This document shows positions 6,098 through 12,638 of a stretch of DNA of 15,412 bases, piece after piece. Where the stretch lies: assembly GCA_964596325.1 (NCBI GenBank), contig CAZQSQ010000018.1:1-15412 (forward strand), read 5' to 3'. The translations under genes were made by a program, and so were the position numbers. The first letter of the stretch is position 1; the number at the start of each line of letters is the position of its first letter. The stretch comes from JBAZJI01 sp964596325. Lineage in GTDB: Bacteria; Patescibacteriota; Minisyncoccia; Minisyncoccales; JAGOPM01. The notes below the pieces were generated by a model. That model was not told where the DNA came from. It did not search any database and saw nothing but the letters and a program-made list of their open reading frames with translations.

Positions 6098-7723
6098 TTA
6101 ATAAACTGCTATCCGGCCTGTCTGATCACTCTGGTCTAGCCGGAAATAATACTCTCCCGGTGTTGCAAAACTATAAGTGAAATCTTCCCCGTCAGGGATT
6201 AGCCCGCTACGCAGAAAGTCCTCCCCGCCGCGAAAAACCTTGATATCGTGCCATTCCTTATCTAGATTTACGAAATGCACGTCTGTATTCTTTGGCACTT
6301 TCAAGAATATCGGCGTAATCTGCCCGTTTTTAATAACTATACTATTGATAAATTCATATTTGCCAAGCAGCAGATAATCATTGGGGACAACTGCCACGAT
6401 CCCCTCATCTTCAAAGGCAGAATAGGCAGAGCGCTTGCTCGGATACTGCCAGCCGCAACGCGCATTACAGTTCGTATTATTGGTTTGGTTTGTTTTAGAA
6501 TCATTAAAAAGAACATAACGCAGTTTCCCTAAAGAAGAATTGCCCGGTTTCCAACCATTATCATTAACATAAAGATGGTTCAGATATTTTTTCCCATTGG
6601 GCGCCAAATACTGGTTGTATCCCTGAAATCCAAGGACGACCAATTGGTGTTGGTTGCCCGGGTCCCAGAACTTACAAGTATTCAAAGACGGCCGGCACAA
6701 AATCACAAATGGAATATAGTTATCCGTATAAACCTGTTTCAGGGTCAGCGGGCTGACGGGGCCAATGTGCACCACGCTCATACCCAACGTGCGCCACAAA
6801 GATTTTTCCGGCGGCCGAGTATTATACATGTCTCCCCATAATCCGTACTTCAAAAACATTTCGCGGCAATCAATCGGATTGGGCTCGTTTTTATTTATCT
6901 TGTCCCAATTAGCCCGGACTTTGGAATCATTTTGGTACCAGTAATCGAGCAACATTGTAGCTGCGGCGTGGCGGCAGCCGACTACTTCATAGCTGCCTTC
7001 GCCGGTCATAATCGTATTCCAAGGATAATCGTGGATATTGTAATAAGGCACATTGAGCAAAACCGAGCAGGCCGGACCGCTTTCGGCTAAAATATTTTTA
7101 TCTTCGTCGAATATGAAAGCTTTGTAGCAAAAGCCGCGGCTGGAATAAATATTAAGCCCGGAAAGCGCTACTGTGGCCTCAAAGTAGCCGTTACTTTTAG
7201 GGGTGACGGTTTTAGCCCTGGCAATATCGCTGAAAAAAACCGGGGCGCTGCCCATAATATCCTTCTGAAAAAACTTCAAACCGATTTTTGCTCCCGGCGG
7301 CAGGTTGGAAACAACACCGGAAAGCGCATAACGCACATCGCCGGTCAGCGAATAAATTCGTGGATCATTAATGTTGACGTTTGGCCCGATACCCTTGAAA
7401 GTTTTGCAAGGATTGCTGATAAACAAATTAATATTGGAATCCCCGTAAATATCTTGTATCTCCTCAGAAAAACTACCGTCGGAGGCGGGGGTAATCTTCA
7501 AGGTGTCGACATCTTCCTCTGCTACGATATGCAAACAAAAGTTTTTAGAGCTGTCCGCCACTTTGCCAAAAATCATTATCCGACCATCTTGGCGAGTGTG
7601 GTAAACATATTCTTCGGCATGGGCAGCGCTAAAACAAAAAGAAAAAATTACCAGTGCGGCTAAAAAAATATTTTTCAATTTCCCGCTTGGTTGATTGTTC
7701 ATGCGATTTTCGTTAAATGTCAT
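6098..7723 (-). CDS. Secreted C39-like cysteine peptidase with degenerate C-terminal cupredoxin domain
   Basis: 541 residues. A signal peptide spans ~8-36 (LKNIFLAALVIFSFCFSAAHA). Residues ~38-220 hold two beta-sandwich-like segments. A papain-like peptidase C39-type region covers ~220-450: GCRHAAATMLLDYW places the likely nucleophile at Cys250, GNQHQLVVLGF the His at 359, and YVNDNGW the third residue at 387-388. The C-terminal ~75 residues match the cupredoxin pattern (VPKNTDVHFVNLDKEWHDI ... FATPGEYYF ... TGRIAVY). The first copper His (492) remains, but the YxCxxHxxMxG loop reads YFRLDQSDQTG, so Cys, His and Met are replaced by Arg528, Gln531 and Gln534. The frame overlaps the upstream RNase gene by 11 nt. 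ATG7702 (MNNQPSG) is an alternative start that would fit re-initiation. Confidence 0.8.
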   Translation of the reverse strand: MTFNENRMNNQPSGKLKNIFLAALVIFSFCFSAAHAEEYVYHTRQDGRIMIFGKVADSSKNFCLHIVAEEDVDTLKITPASDGSFSEEIQDIYGDSNINLFISNPCKTFKGIGPNVNINDPRIYSLTGDVRYALSGVVSNLPPGAKIGLKFFQKDIMGSAPVFFSDIARAKTVTPKSNGYFEATVALSGLNIYSSRGFCYKAFIFDEDKNILAESGPACSVLLNVPYYNIHDYPWNTIMTGEGSYEVVGCRHAAATMLLDYWYQNDSKVRANWDKINKNEPNPIDCREMFLKYGLWGDMYNTRPPEKSLWRTLGMSVVHIGPVSPLTLKQVYTDNYIPFVILCRPSLNTCKFWDPGNQHQLVVLGFQGYNQYLAPNGKKYLNHLYVNDNGWKPGNSSLGKLRYVLFNDSKTNQTNNTNCNARCGWQYPSKRSAYSAFEDEGIVAVVPNDYLLLGKYEFINSIVIKNGQITPIFLKVPKNTDVHFVNLDKEWHDIKVFRGGEDFLRSGLIPDGEDFTYSFATPGEYYFRLDQSDQTGRIAVY

Positions 7724-9077
7724 AAACTATTGCCCTTTCCACAATTTGGCTTTCAATTCCTAATTTTTCTTTTATACCGTCTTGGAGCATCAGCTGGCCC
7801 TTTTCCTCTCCGTGGTTAATAAATATTTGTTGGGGTTTGGGGGTCTGCATTTGTTTCAACCAATGCAAAAGCCTTGGCTGGTCGGCGTGTGAAGAATAGG
7901 CCCCGACAGCCTTTACTTTGGCGCGCACCTTTACCTCTTCCCCGTTGATATTAACAGTCTGCGCCCCTTCCATCAGCTCCCGGCCTAAAGTCCCCTCGGC
8001 TTGGAAACTAACGATAAGCAAAAAATTATCACTATCAGGAAGATATTTTTTTAAGTGGTAAAGTATGCGCCCGCCATTGCACATACCCGAGCCGGCTAAA
8101 ATCACTTTGGGCGGCTTGGTCTCATTAATCTTTTTCGATTCCTCGGACGAGGGAGTATATTCCAAACCGCGGAAAGCAAATAAATCATCATCTTTCTTCA
8201 GCTTCTTTTGTGCCTCCTCATCAAACCAATCCTCGTATTTGCGATAAATATCCACGGCCTTAATAGCCAGAGGACTATCCAAAAACATTTTTACCTTGGG
8301 CAGTTGGTGGGCCTCCACCATAAAATTCAGCTCGTATAAAATTTCTTGTGAGCGCTCCAAGGAAAAAACCGGCAGCATCAATGTCCCGCCGCGGGCAATG
8401 GATTCTTCAATGGCTTCTTTAAGTATGAGGGAGCGTAATTCCGGTGCTTCATGTATCCGGCCGCCGTAAGTTGCCTCGCAAACCACATAATCAGCCCCGC
8501 TTATAATATCGGGATCTTTAACCAAGGGCACGGGACTATTGCCCAAATCTCCGGAGAAAACTATTTTCTTTTTTTTACCCTCTTCTTCGATTAAAATTTC
8601 CATAACTGCGGAACCCAAAATATGCCCCGCATTGCGCATTACCACTTCAATACGGCCTTCCGGGCGAAAAGAGCGGCCATATTCCTTAGTTTCAAAATTC
8701 TCCAACAAACCGCCAATATCTTCGGCCGTAAAAAGCGGCTTGATATTTTTTCTCCGTGCTTCCTCGGCAATAATCTTGGCCGAATCCAAAAAAGTGATTT
8801 CTGCCAATTCTTTGGTGGGCGGCGTGCAATAAACTTTTCCGCTAAAACCTTCATTATAAAGCCGGGGCAATCTCCCGCTATGGTCGGCGTGCGCGTGAGT
8901 AAGCAAAACAAAACTGATTTCTTTGGGCTCAAAACCAAACGGCTTTAGATTTTCATCCGTGGCAAATTCTATCCCTTGAAAGAGCCCGCAATCGACTAAA
9001 AATTTTACGCCATTGGCTTCGACGAGCGCGCAAGAACCGGTGACAGTTTTGGCCGCGCCATGAAAAGAAATCTTCAT
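7713..9077 (-). CDS. Beta-CASP metallo-beta-lactamase RNase
   Basis: 454 residues, of the MBL-fold RNA exonuclease/Ysh1-related group. It starts MKISFHGAAKTVTGSC as the family does. The zinc motifs are complete: HAHADH (61-66), His152 (AGHILGS), Asp177 (SGDLGN) and His422 (INHGE). The beta-CASP domain is inserted at ~205-385, with SGMCNGGRILYHL (His341) and YSSHADQPRLLHWL (His397). These enzymes cleave or degrade RNA in the cytoplasm. Transcription starts at an extended -10 so close to the ATG that the mRNA would be leaderless. It is the first gene of an operon with the C39-like peptidase. Whether it is an endo- or exonuclease cannot be decided from sequence. Confidence 0.93.
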   Translation of the reverse strand: MKISFHGAAKTVTGSCALVEANGVKFLVDCGLFQGIEFATDENLKPFGFEPKEISFVLLTHAHADHSGRLPRLYNEGFSGKVYCTPPTKELAEITFLDSAKIIAEEARRKNIKPLFTAEDIGGLLENFETKEYGRSFRPEGRIEVVMRNAGHILGSAVMEILIEEEGKKKKIVFSGDLGNSPVPLVKDPDIISGADYVVCEATYGGRIHEAPELRSLILKEAIEESIARGGTLMLPVFSLERSQEILYELNFMVEAHQLPKVKMFLDSPLAIKAVDIYRKYEDWFDEEAQKKLKKDDDLFAFRGLEYTPSSEESKKINETKPPKVILAGSGMCNGGRILYHLKKYLPDSDNFLLIVSFQAEGTLGRELMEGAQTVNINGEEVKVRAKVKAVGAYSSHADQPRLLHWLKQMQTPKPQQIFINHGEEKGQLMLQDGIKEKLGIESQIVERAIVYDI

Positions 9078-9083
9078 TACTTG

Positions 9084-9092
9084 ATTATATCA
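9084..9092 (-). promoter_or_regulatory. Extended -10 promoter of the MBL RNase operon
   Basis: TGATATAAT, a TGn-TATAAT extended -10, ends 6 nt before the ATG at 9077, so the message is predicted leaderless. No convincing -35 lies at 16-18 bp (TTTTCT in the preceding U-tract). Confidence 0.7.
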
Positions 9093-9108
9093 AAACTTAA
9101 AATAAAAG

Positions 9109-9131
9109 AAAAAAGCCCTTATGGGCTTTTT
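9109..9131 (-). terminator. Terminator of the small membrane protein gene
   Basis: A 9-bp stem AAAAAGCCC/GGGCTTTTT with a 4-nt loop and a T-rich tract on the minus strand, 4 nt after the stop codon. It is symmetrical enough to act in both directions, but no plus-strand gene needs it. Confidence 0.85.
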
Positions 9132-9135
9132 CAAT

Positions 9136-9471
9136 TTACTCCTTGGCTAAATAATAAAGTCCGGCCAAAATAATTGTCGGCAAGGAAATAGTCAGAAAGG
9201 AGCCCCAAAAAGTATAGGTCCGGAAATACAAAGTGAAAACCAAGGCCAAAATACCAAAACCATAAAAACCGATTTTGGGATTTTTCCAAGAAAAATAAAC
9301 TAAGACACCCATGATAATTGAAGGGATAAGGTGCATAAAGACTCCCAAAATTGTTCCAACAAGCCCCAACTGCATATCGAATATATCTAGGGCAAAAAGC
9401 GAAATGAAACAAATAAATAATATGGAAATTATACGCGCTGCCAATAAAAATTTTGTTTTATTGATCTGCAT
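9136..9471 (-). CDS. Small four-helix integral membrane protein
   Basis: 111 residues from MQINKTKFLLAARI. A longer frame to 9507 would begin upstream of the promoter and is rejected. Four hydrophobic segments lie at ~6-28, 34-58, 66-82 and 86-107, joined by short loops; charged residues are few (FSWKNPK after helix 2, YLAKE at the end). The FISLFALDIF and FMHLIPSIIMGVL segments resemble a widespread family of small uncharacterised membrane proteins, possibly the one catalogued as DUF7670, recalled and not checked. No catalytic residues or transport motifs are visible. It is a monocistronic unit with its own -10 and terminator. There is no Shine-Dalgarno sequence and the leader would be only about 10 nt. 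Confidence 0.75.
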   Translation of the reverse strand: MQINKTKFLLAARIISILFICFISLFALDIFDMQLGLVGTILGVFMHLIPSIIMGVLVYFSWKNPKIGFYGFGILALVFTLYFRTYTFWGSFLTISLPTIILAGLYYLAKE

Positions 9472-9487
9472 ATTTTTGTTTAATTTG

Positions 9488-9493
9488 ATTATA
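9488..9493 (-). promoter_or_regulatory. -10 element of the small membrane protein gene
   Basis: A consensus TATAAT 16 nt before the ATG at 9471. There is no TG extension, and the -35 at 17 bp is only a T-rich stretch in the terminator tail. Confidence 0.5.
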
Positions 9494-9510
9494 CTCTTAT
9501 TTTCCAAAGA

Positions 9511-9530
9511 AAAAACCGCCTATTGGCGGT
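9511..9530 (-). terminator. Terminator of the NAD-salvage operon
   Basis: ACCGCC/GGCGGT stem with a 4-nt loop and a TTTTTT tract on the minus strand, 12 nt after the stop of the 76-aa gene. Confidence 0.85.
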
Positions 9531-9542
9531 ATTATTTTTTAA

Positions 9543-9773
9543 TCAACTTTCAAGATCATTGGAATGGTTTTTCCCTTTTCGAGCAAGATTTTTTGTAGCC
9601 ACTCCTTTGAGCTCTTCTGGATATGCCCTAATCAAGCCGGCGGCAACGGAACCGATAGCCTCACTATTCAGGGTGCTGAATACTGTCTTAAACCCAGCTA
9701 TTACTGCAACGATGGCAATTCTTGCAACCTCATTAATTACTTTCTCATCATCACTGTATTCTGCGTCTAGCAT
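9543..9773 (-). CDS. Uncharacterised 76-aa protein, last gene of the NAD-salvage operon
   Basis: 76 residues from MLDAEYSDDE. I do not recognise the family. An acidic N-terminus is followed by an amphipathic or hydrophobic helix (VINEVARIAIVAVIAGFKTVF), a small-residue segment (SEAIGSVAAGLIRAYPEELKGV) and a basic tail (KNLARKGKNH). It could be a small soluble helical protein or weakly membrane-associated. The start is fixed by GAGGAG 5 nt upstream and lies 1 nt beyond the nicotinamidase stop, so translation is coupled. A 228-aa frame running through this region begins inside the nicotinamidase gene in another frame and is a shadow upstream of this start. Tight coupling suggests a role linked to the NAD-salvage enzymes, but none can be named. 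Confidence 0.7.
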   Translation of the reverse strand: MLDAEYSDDEKVINEVARIAIVAVIAGFKTVFSTLNSEAIGSVAAGLIRAYPEELKGVATKNLARKGKNHSNDLES

Positions 9774-9774
9774 T

Positions 9775-10767
9775 TCATCTCCTCTCCTTAAAGATTTTTC
9801 GCACGCCCGGCCAATCAAGGAAAGGCGTGGTGCTTTGCACGACATGGCCACCATTAACTTCGAGAAGCTCAAGGAACTTTTCTCCCTGGGCTTCAAAGCC
9901 GGCGACATTAGAAGTGCAATCCCTAACAAGATAAATTTTCTTGCCCAGATTAGCTCCAATAAGATCGCGCAGGGTTTGGCCCACGCAGTGCGAAAGTGCC
10001 TCCCCCATGACGATAATGATATCTGAGCTGGCGAAAGTTTGTGGTGTGACTGCCGGAGTGCTCGCCAAAGGTTTGCCGTCATAATTAGTATTAACGACCG
10101 GGCTGAATACCGAGTAATACTCCGTATCCAAATCCATCCCTTTGTAGAAAACATTGGCCGAAACTTTGCGATAGGTTTCAAAAATCTGTTTGAAAACCGC
10201 AATCGGCTCAACGATTTTCTTGCCTTCACTGCCTTCCATGCAATGGTGCGGCCAAAGCATTAGCGGAATTTCTTTTTTTGCCGCTTCCAAACAATAGTGG
10301 ATGACTTTGTTGTCTTGCTCGTTCTGGTTACCAGATTTCGGGTTCGATCTCCAACGATTGTAAAGATAATCCTCGGCCGTCACTGACATGAAGGGTGGCG
10401 GATTTCTTCCATTGGGCAACAAATGCCTCTCCGGGAAAAAAATTGCTCCCGGATAATGCCTGTCCCCGCTGATGAAAAGCTGAGTTACTACTCCTACAAT
10501 AGAGCAAAGTAATTCTAGCGCCCTCTCCATATCTTGGTCGGCACCTTCAACGAACAGCGAGCCGCCAATTTTGGCAAAGTCTTTTTGCGGATCAACAACC
10601 AAAACACTTGTCTTGACCTTGTCGCCTAGCGCCGAAGTAACAAGCTTTTTTGGGAACTGGTGCAAGAAGCCCGGCAAATTTGCTTTTAGGTCGCTTGGTG
10701 AAAGGCCTTTCAAAAAACCATAAAGGCCGTTAAGCGGATCCAACTGAACCATCTCTTTCTGAACCAT
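9775..10767 (-). CDS. pncA: Nicotinamidase (isochorismatase-fold), unusually long
   Basis: 330 residues from MVQKEMVQLD, set by AGGAGG 6 nt upstream; typical bacterial enzymes have about 180-215. It hydrolyses nicotinamide to nicotinate and ammonia. All active-site elements of the family are visible: Asp59 in VLVVDPQKDF; Lys209 in VFYKGMDLDTEYYSVF (compare FYKGAYTGAYSGF in the mycobacterial enzyme); nucleophile Cys261 in ALSHCVGQTLRDL; and metal ligands Asp102 and His104 in SGDRHYPGAIFFPERH and a His of LWPHHC (~174-175). The extra length is an N-terminal ~50 residues and an insertion between the metal loop and WPHHC. It sits 13 nt behind pncB, the next enzyme in the Preiss-Handler pathway. 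The first residues come from a 15-bp tandem duplication (MVQKE-MVQ). Confidence 0.9.
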   Translation of the reverse strand: MVQKEMVQLDPLNGLYGFLKGLSPSDLKANLPGFLHQFPKKLVTSALGDKVKTSVLVVDPQKDFAKIGGSLFVEGADQDMERALELLCSIVGVVTQLFISGDRHYPGAIFFPERHLLPNGRNPPPFMSVTAEDYLYNRWRSNPKSGNQNEQDNKVIHYCLEAAKKEIPLMLWPHHCMEGSEGKKIVEPIAVFKQIFETYRKVSANVFYKGMDLDTEYYSVFSPVVNTNYDGKPLASTPAVTPQTFASSDIIIVMGEALSHCVGQTLRDLIGANLGKKIYLVRDCTSNVAGFEAQGEKFLELLEVNGGHVVQSTTPFLDWPGVRKIFKERR

Positions 10768-10780
10768 CTCTTTCCTCCTT

Positions 10781-12070
10781 TTAGACAATGCAGTCTCTTT
10801 GGTACTGGGATTCATAGCCAAAAACCCGCTTGTAACGTTCCACTTCCTCGGGTTGACCAATCGCCTTAGCAATGTTGTCAGAAAGCTTCACTAAGCCCTG
10901 ACCGTCAGCCCCCACCGCCTTGATGACCAATGAGAGCGGTTTGATTTCCGGCCAGTCAAAAGTAAGATTTGTACCCCAACCAAAGATGCAATTTACTTCA
11001 GGGGAAAACCTTTGGTACAATGCTTCGATCTTCTCCAGATCCAAACCGTCGCTGAAAACAATGGTTTTGCTTTTGGGATCAATCCCGTTTTTCTGCCAAA
11101 GATTGATGGCATTTTCTCCGAATTCAAACGGATCGCCGGAATCCTGACGGAAACCGCTAACCTGTTTGAGCTGCCTTGGCGTTAAATCCTCAAAAAAGAA
11201 TTTAGTGCCGAAGGTATCAGAGAGTATGATTGAAAGTTCGCCGCCATAAAATGACAACCATTCTTGGATGACCAAATTATGGCTCCGGCGCAAAAGCTTG
11301 TCATTTTTTCCAGCTACTCCGGCCCTGACCATGAAAAGTTCATGAGCCATTGTGCCCATAGGCTTCAGCCGCAAATTTTTGGCAGCCAAAACATTTGACG
11401 TGCCAATCATTGAGCCATGCCTGAGCTTGCGCGCCATCTCCGTGATGACATGCTCCTGCCAGGAGAAAGAAAATCTCCGGCGCGTCCCGAACTCCATGAA
11501 TTTTATCCCCGGCAACTCATTAAGCCGGGCAATTTTTTCATCGAGACGGGCTTGGGCAATTTCGCGCAAACTACGGCAATTCAGTCCGAGCTTAGCCATC
11601 ACGGCGCGAGCGTAAAGCTCGTTGACGATTGCCAAAGCCGGGACCTCCCAGAAGATTACCGAATTCCATCGGCCGGAAAACTTTAAGTGGAATGAATCTC
11701 CGCTTGGTTCGAGTGAAAAATACGGCAACCGGACACCTGAAAGAAAGGCCAAATACTTGCTGTTGAATCGACAATTTACTCCATCGGAAGTCCGCAAGGA
11801 AGAAAGGTAATCGATTTCGAAACGGGAAAAGGACAATGCCCTCACCTGTTCCAGCTGCCAACGCAACTCCTTAATGTCGATATATTCTTCCAGCTTTACG
11901 GATTTTGTTCGATTGGTCAGTGCGAAGGTAACGTAAGTCTCCGGGGAAAAATGATTTACAAATTGTCCCATGGTGAACTTATACATATCAGTATCCAAAA
12001 GGCTTTTAACTATCGCGCGCTTTTTGAATTCCGATACCTTACCTTCAACTGCCACTCCTCCTTTTTCCAT
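10781..12070 (-). CDS. pncB: Nicotinate phosphoribosyltransferase
   Basis: 429 residues from MEKGGVAVEGK, with AAGGAGG 6 nt upstream. A frame to 12109 exists, but its extra N-terminus has no ribosome-binding site. It makes nicotinate mononucleotide from nicotinate and PRPP, usually with ATP. Family signatures are in order: LLDTDMYKFTMGQF (~25-37), EFGTRRRFSFSWQEH (~193-207), GTSNVLAAKNLRLKPMGTMAHELFM with the conserved His243, and GFRQDSGDPFEFG (~306-318, PRPP-binding). VFSDGLDLEKI and FGWGTNLTFD follow near the C-terminus. It is the first gene of the operon pncB-pncA-76 aa, driven by a full-consensus promoter. Nothing in this window supplies the later NAD steps (NadD, NadE). Confidence 0.95.
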   Translation of the reverse strand: MEKGGVAVEGKVSEFKKRAIVKSLLDTDMYKFTMGQFVNHFSPETYVTFALTNRTKSVKLEEYIDIKELRWQLEQVRALSFSRFEIDYLSSLRTSDGVNCRFNSKYLAFLSGVRLPYFSLEPSGDSFHLKFSGRWNSVIFWEVPALAIVNELYARAVMAKLGLNCRSLREIAQARLDEKIARLNELPGIKFMEFGTRRRFSFSWQEHVITEMARKLRHGSMIGTSNVLAAKNLRLKPMGTMAHELFMVRAGVAGKNDKLLRRSHNLVIQEWLSFYGGELSIILSDTFGTKFFFEDLTPRQLKQVSGFRQDSGDPFEFGENAINLWQKNGIDPKSKTIVFSDGLDLEKIEALYQRFSPEVNCIFGWGTNLTFDWPEIKPLSLVIKAVGADGQGLVKLSDNIAKAIGQPEEVERYKRVFGYESQYQRDCIV

Positions 12071-12107
12071 ATCTATCCTCCTTATGCAATTTTTAATATA
12101 TGAATCC

Positions 12108-12190
12108 AAGGCATTTTATATCCCTAGAATCAATTATTATTATAGCACAATATTATATATTTGTCAAAGGCATTTTCTGTCATAAAATGC
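12108..12190. promoter_or_regulatory. GCATTTT boxes around the pncB promoter, candidate operators
   Basis: AAGGCATTTT occurs twice in direct orientation: 12109-12117, in the leader, and 12168-12176, just upstream of and touching the -35. The upstream copy also forms an inverted repeat, GCATTTT-7 nt-AAAATGC (12170-12190). Boxes on both sides of a consensus promoter suggest repressor binding. The sequence does not match operator consensuses I know for NrtR, NiaR or NadR. Confidence 0.45.
12139..12167 (-). promoter_or_regulatory. Full-consensus promoter of the NAD-salvage operon
   Basis: -35 TTGACA (12167-12162), 17-bp spacer, -10 TATAAT (12144-12139) with a TGC extension. Every element matches the consensus. 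The predicted start is ~12132, giving a ~60-nt leader with a strong AAGGAGG. A promoter this strong for a salvage operon suggests it is held in check by a repressor. Confidence 0.9.
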
Positions 12191-12202
12191 TTGATTTATT
12201 TG

Positions 12203-12225
12203 AAAAAACCACCTTGGGGGCGGTT
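12203..12225 (-). terminator. Terminator of the sigma-region-4-like gene
   Basis: A 7-bp stem AACCGCC/GGTGGTT (one G-U pair) with a 5-nt loop and TTTTTT on the minus strand, overlapping the stop codon. It separates the small regulator-like gene from the pncB promoter. Confidence 0.8.
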
Positions 12226-12562
12226 ATAATTTGGGTTGCCAGCGAACACTATCAGGCATTGAGCGTAAGAGGTTGGAAAGGCAGCGGCGCATCTTTTCCG
12301 TTTCCGGAAAACAAGAAAGCTTTTTCCAAGTATCATTAACTTTTTTTTGAATGCCCGATGTAGTCAGGCCTTGCTCGCGACGCAACTCATTGAGGCTTTT
12401 GAATCTATTACCTTCAAGCCCGTAAAGGTCAAAGAATGTTTGGTTCTCCCCTTCACTGAGCAGCTGGCGTTCATTGGCTTGGTCTAAAATTCTGCGAATT
12501 TTTACTTGATAGGTGGAAATGCTTTCAAAAAAATTACTCGCTTTCATTAAATCGTTTTCCAT
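12224..12562 (-). CDS. Small protein with a sigma-70 region 4-like helix-turn-helix
   Basis: 112 residues. The central part (residues ~33-82, LLSEGENQTFFDLYGLEGNRFKSLNEL, then RREQGLTTSGIQKKVNDTWKKL) follows the sigma-70 region 4 pattern: L..(r)E...f...yGL....sL.E...eqGlt.s.iq..v...w.kL. The second helix would be TTSGIQKKVNDTWKKL. Residues 1-32 form a separate helix and 83-112 a basic tail. There is no region 2, so it is not a sigma factor by itself; it could be an orphan DNA-binding protein or an RNA-polymerase-associated regulator. GAGGAG lies 4 nt before the ATG. It is transcribed separately, directly upstream of the NAD-salvage operon with its GCATTTT boxes, and so is a candidate regulator. 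The assignment is by pattern only. Confidence 0.6.
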   Translation of the reverse strand: MENDLMKASNFFESISTYQVKIRRILDQANERQLLSEGENQTFFDLYGLEGNRFKSLNELRREQGLTTSGIQKKVNDTWKKLSCFPETEKMRRCLSNLLRSMPDSVRWQPKL

Positions 12563-12596
12563 TGAGCTCCTCTCTAAGCAATTAAAGTTCCAAAAA

Positions 12597-12625
12597 TTTA
12601 TAACATAAAAATAACCGGCTGTAAA
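12597..12625 (-). promoter_or_regulatory. Promoter of the sigma-region-4-like gene, -35 inside the asnS terminator loop
   Basis: -35 TTTACA (12625-12620), exactly 17 bp, -10 TATAAA (12602-12597) with a TGT extension. The six -35 bases are precisely the loop of the asnS terminator hairpin. The leader would be ~28 nt. Confidence 0.75.
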
Positions 12626-12638
12626 GCCGGTTATTTTT
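12607..12638 (-). terminator. Intrinsic terminator of asnS
   Basis: A 13-bp perfect inverted repeat (12607-12619 with 12626-12638) around the 6-nt loop TTTACA, giving a GC-rich core and a TTATTTTT tail on the minus strand. It touches the asnS stop codon. Confidence 0.9.

Noticed and set aside
9774..10229. Upstream part of a 228-aa frame overlapping nicotinamidase
   Set aside because: It lies out of frame inside a clearly conserved gene, and the good ribosome-binding site marks a start at 9773.
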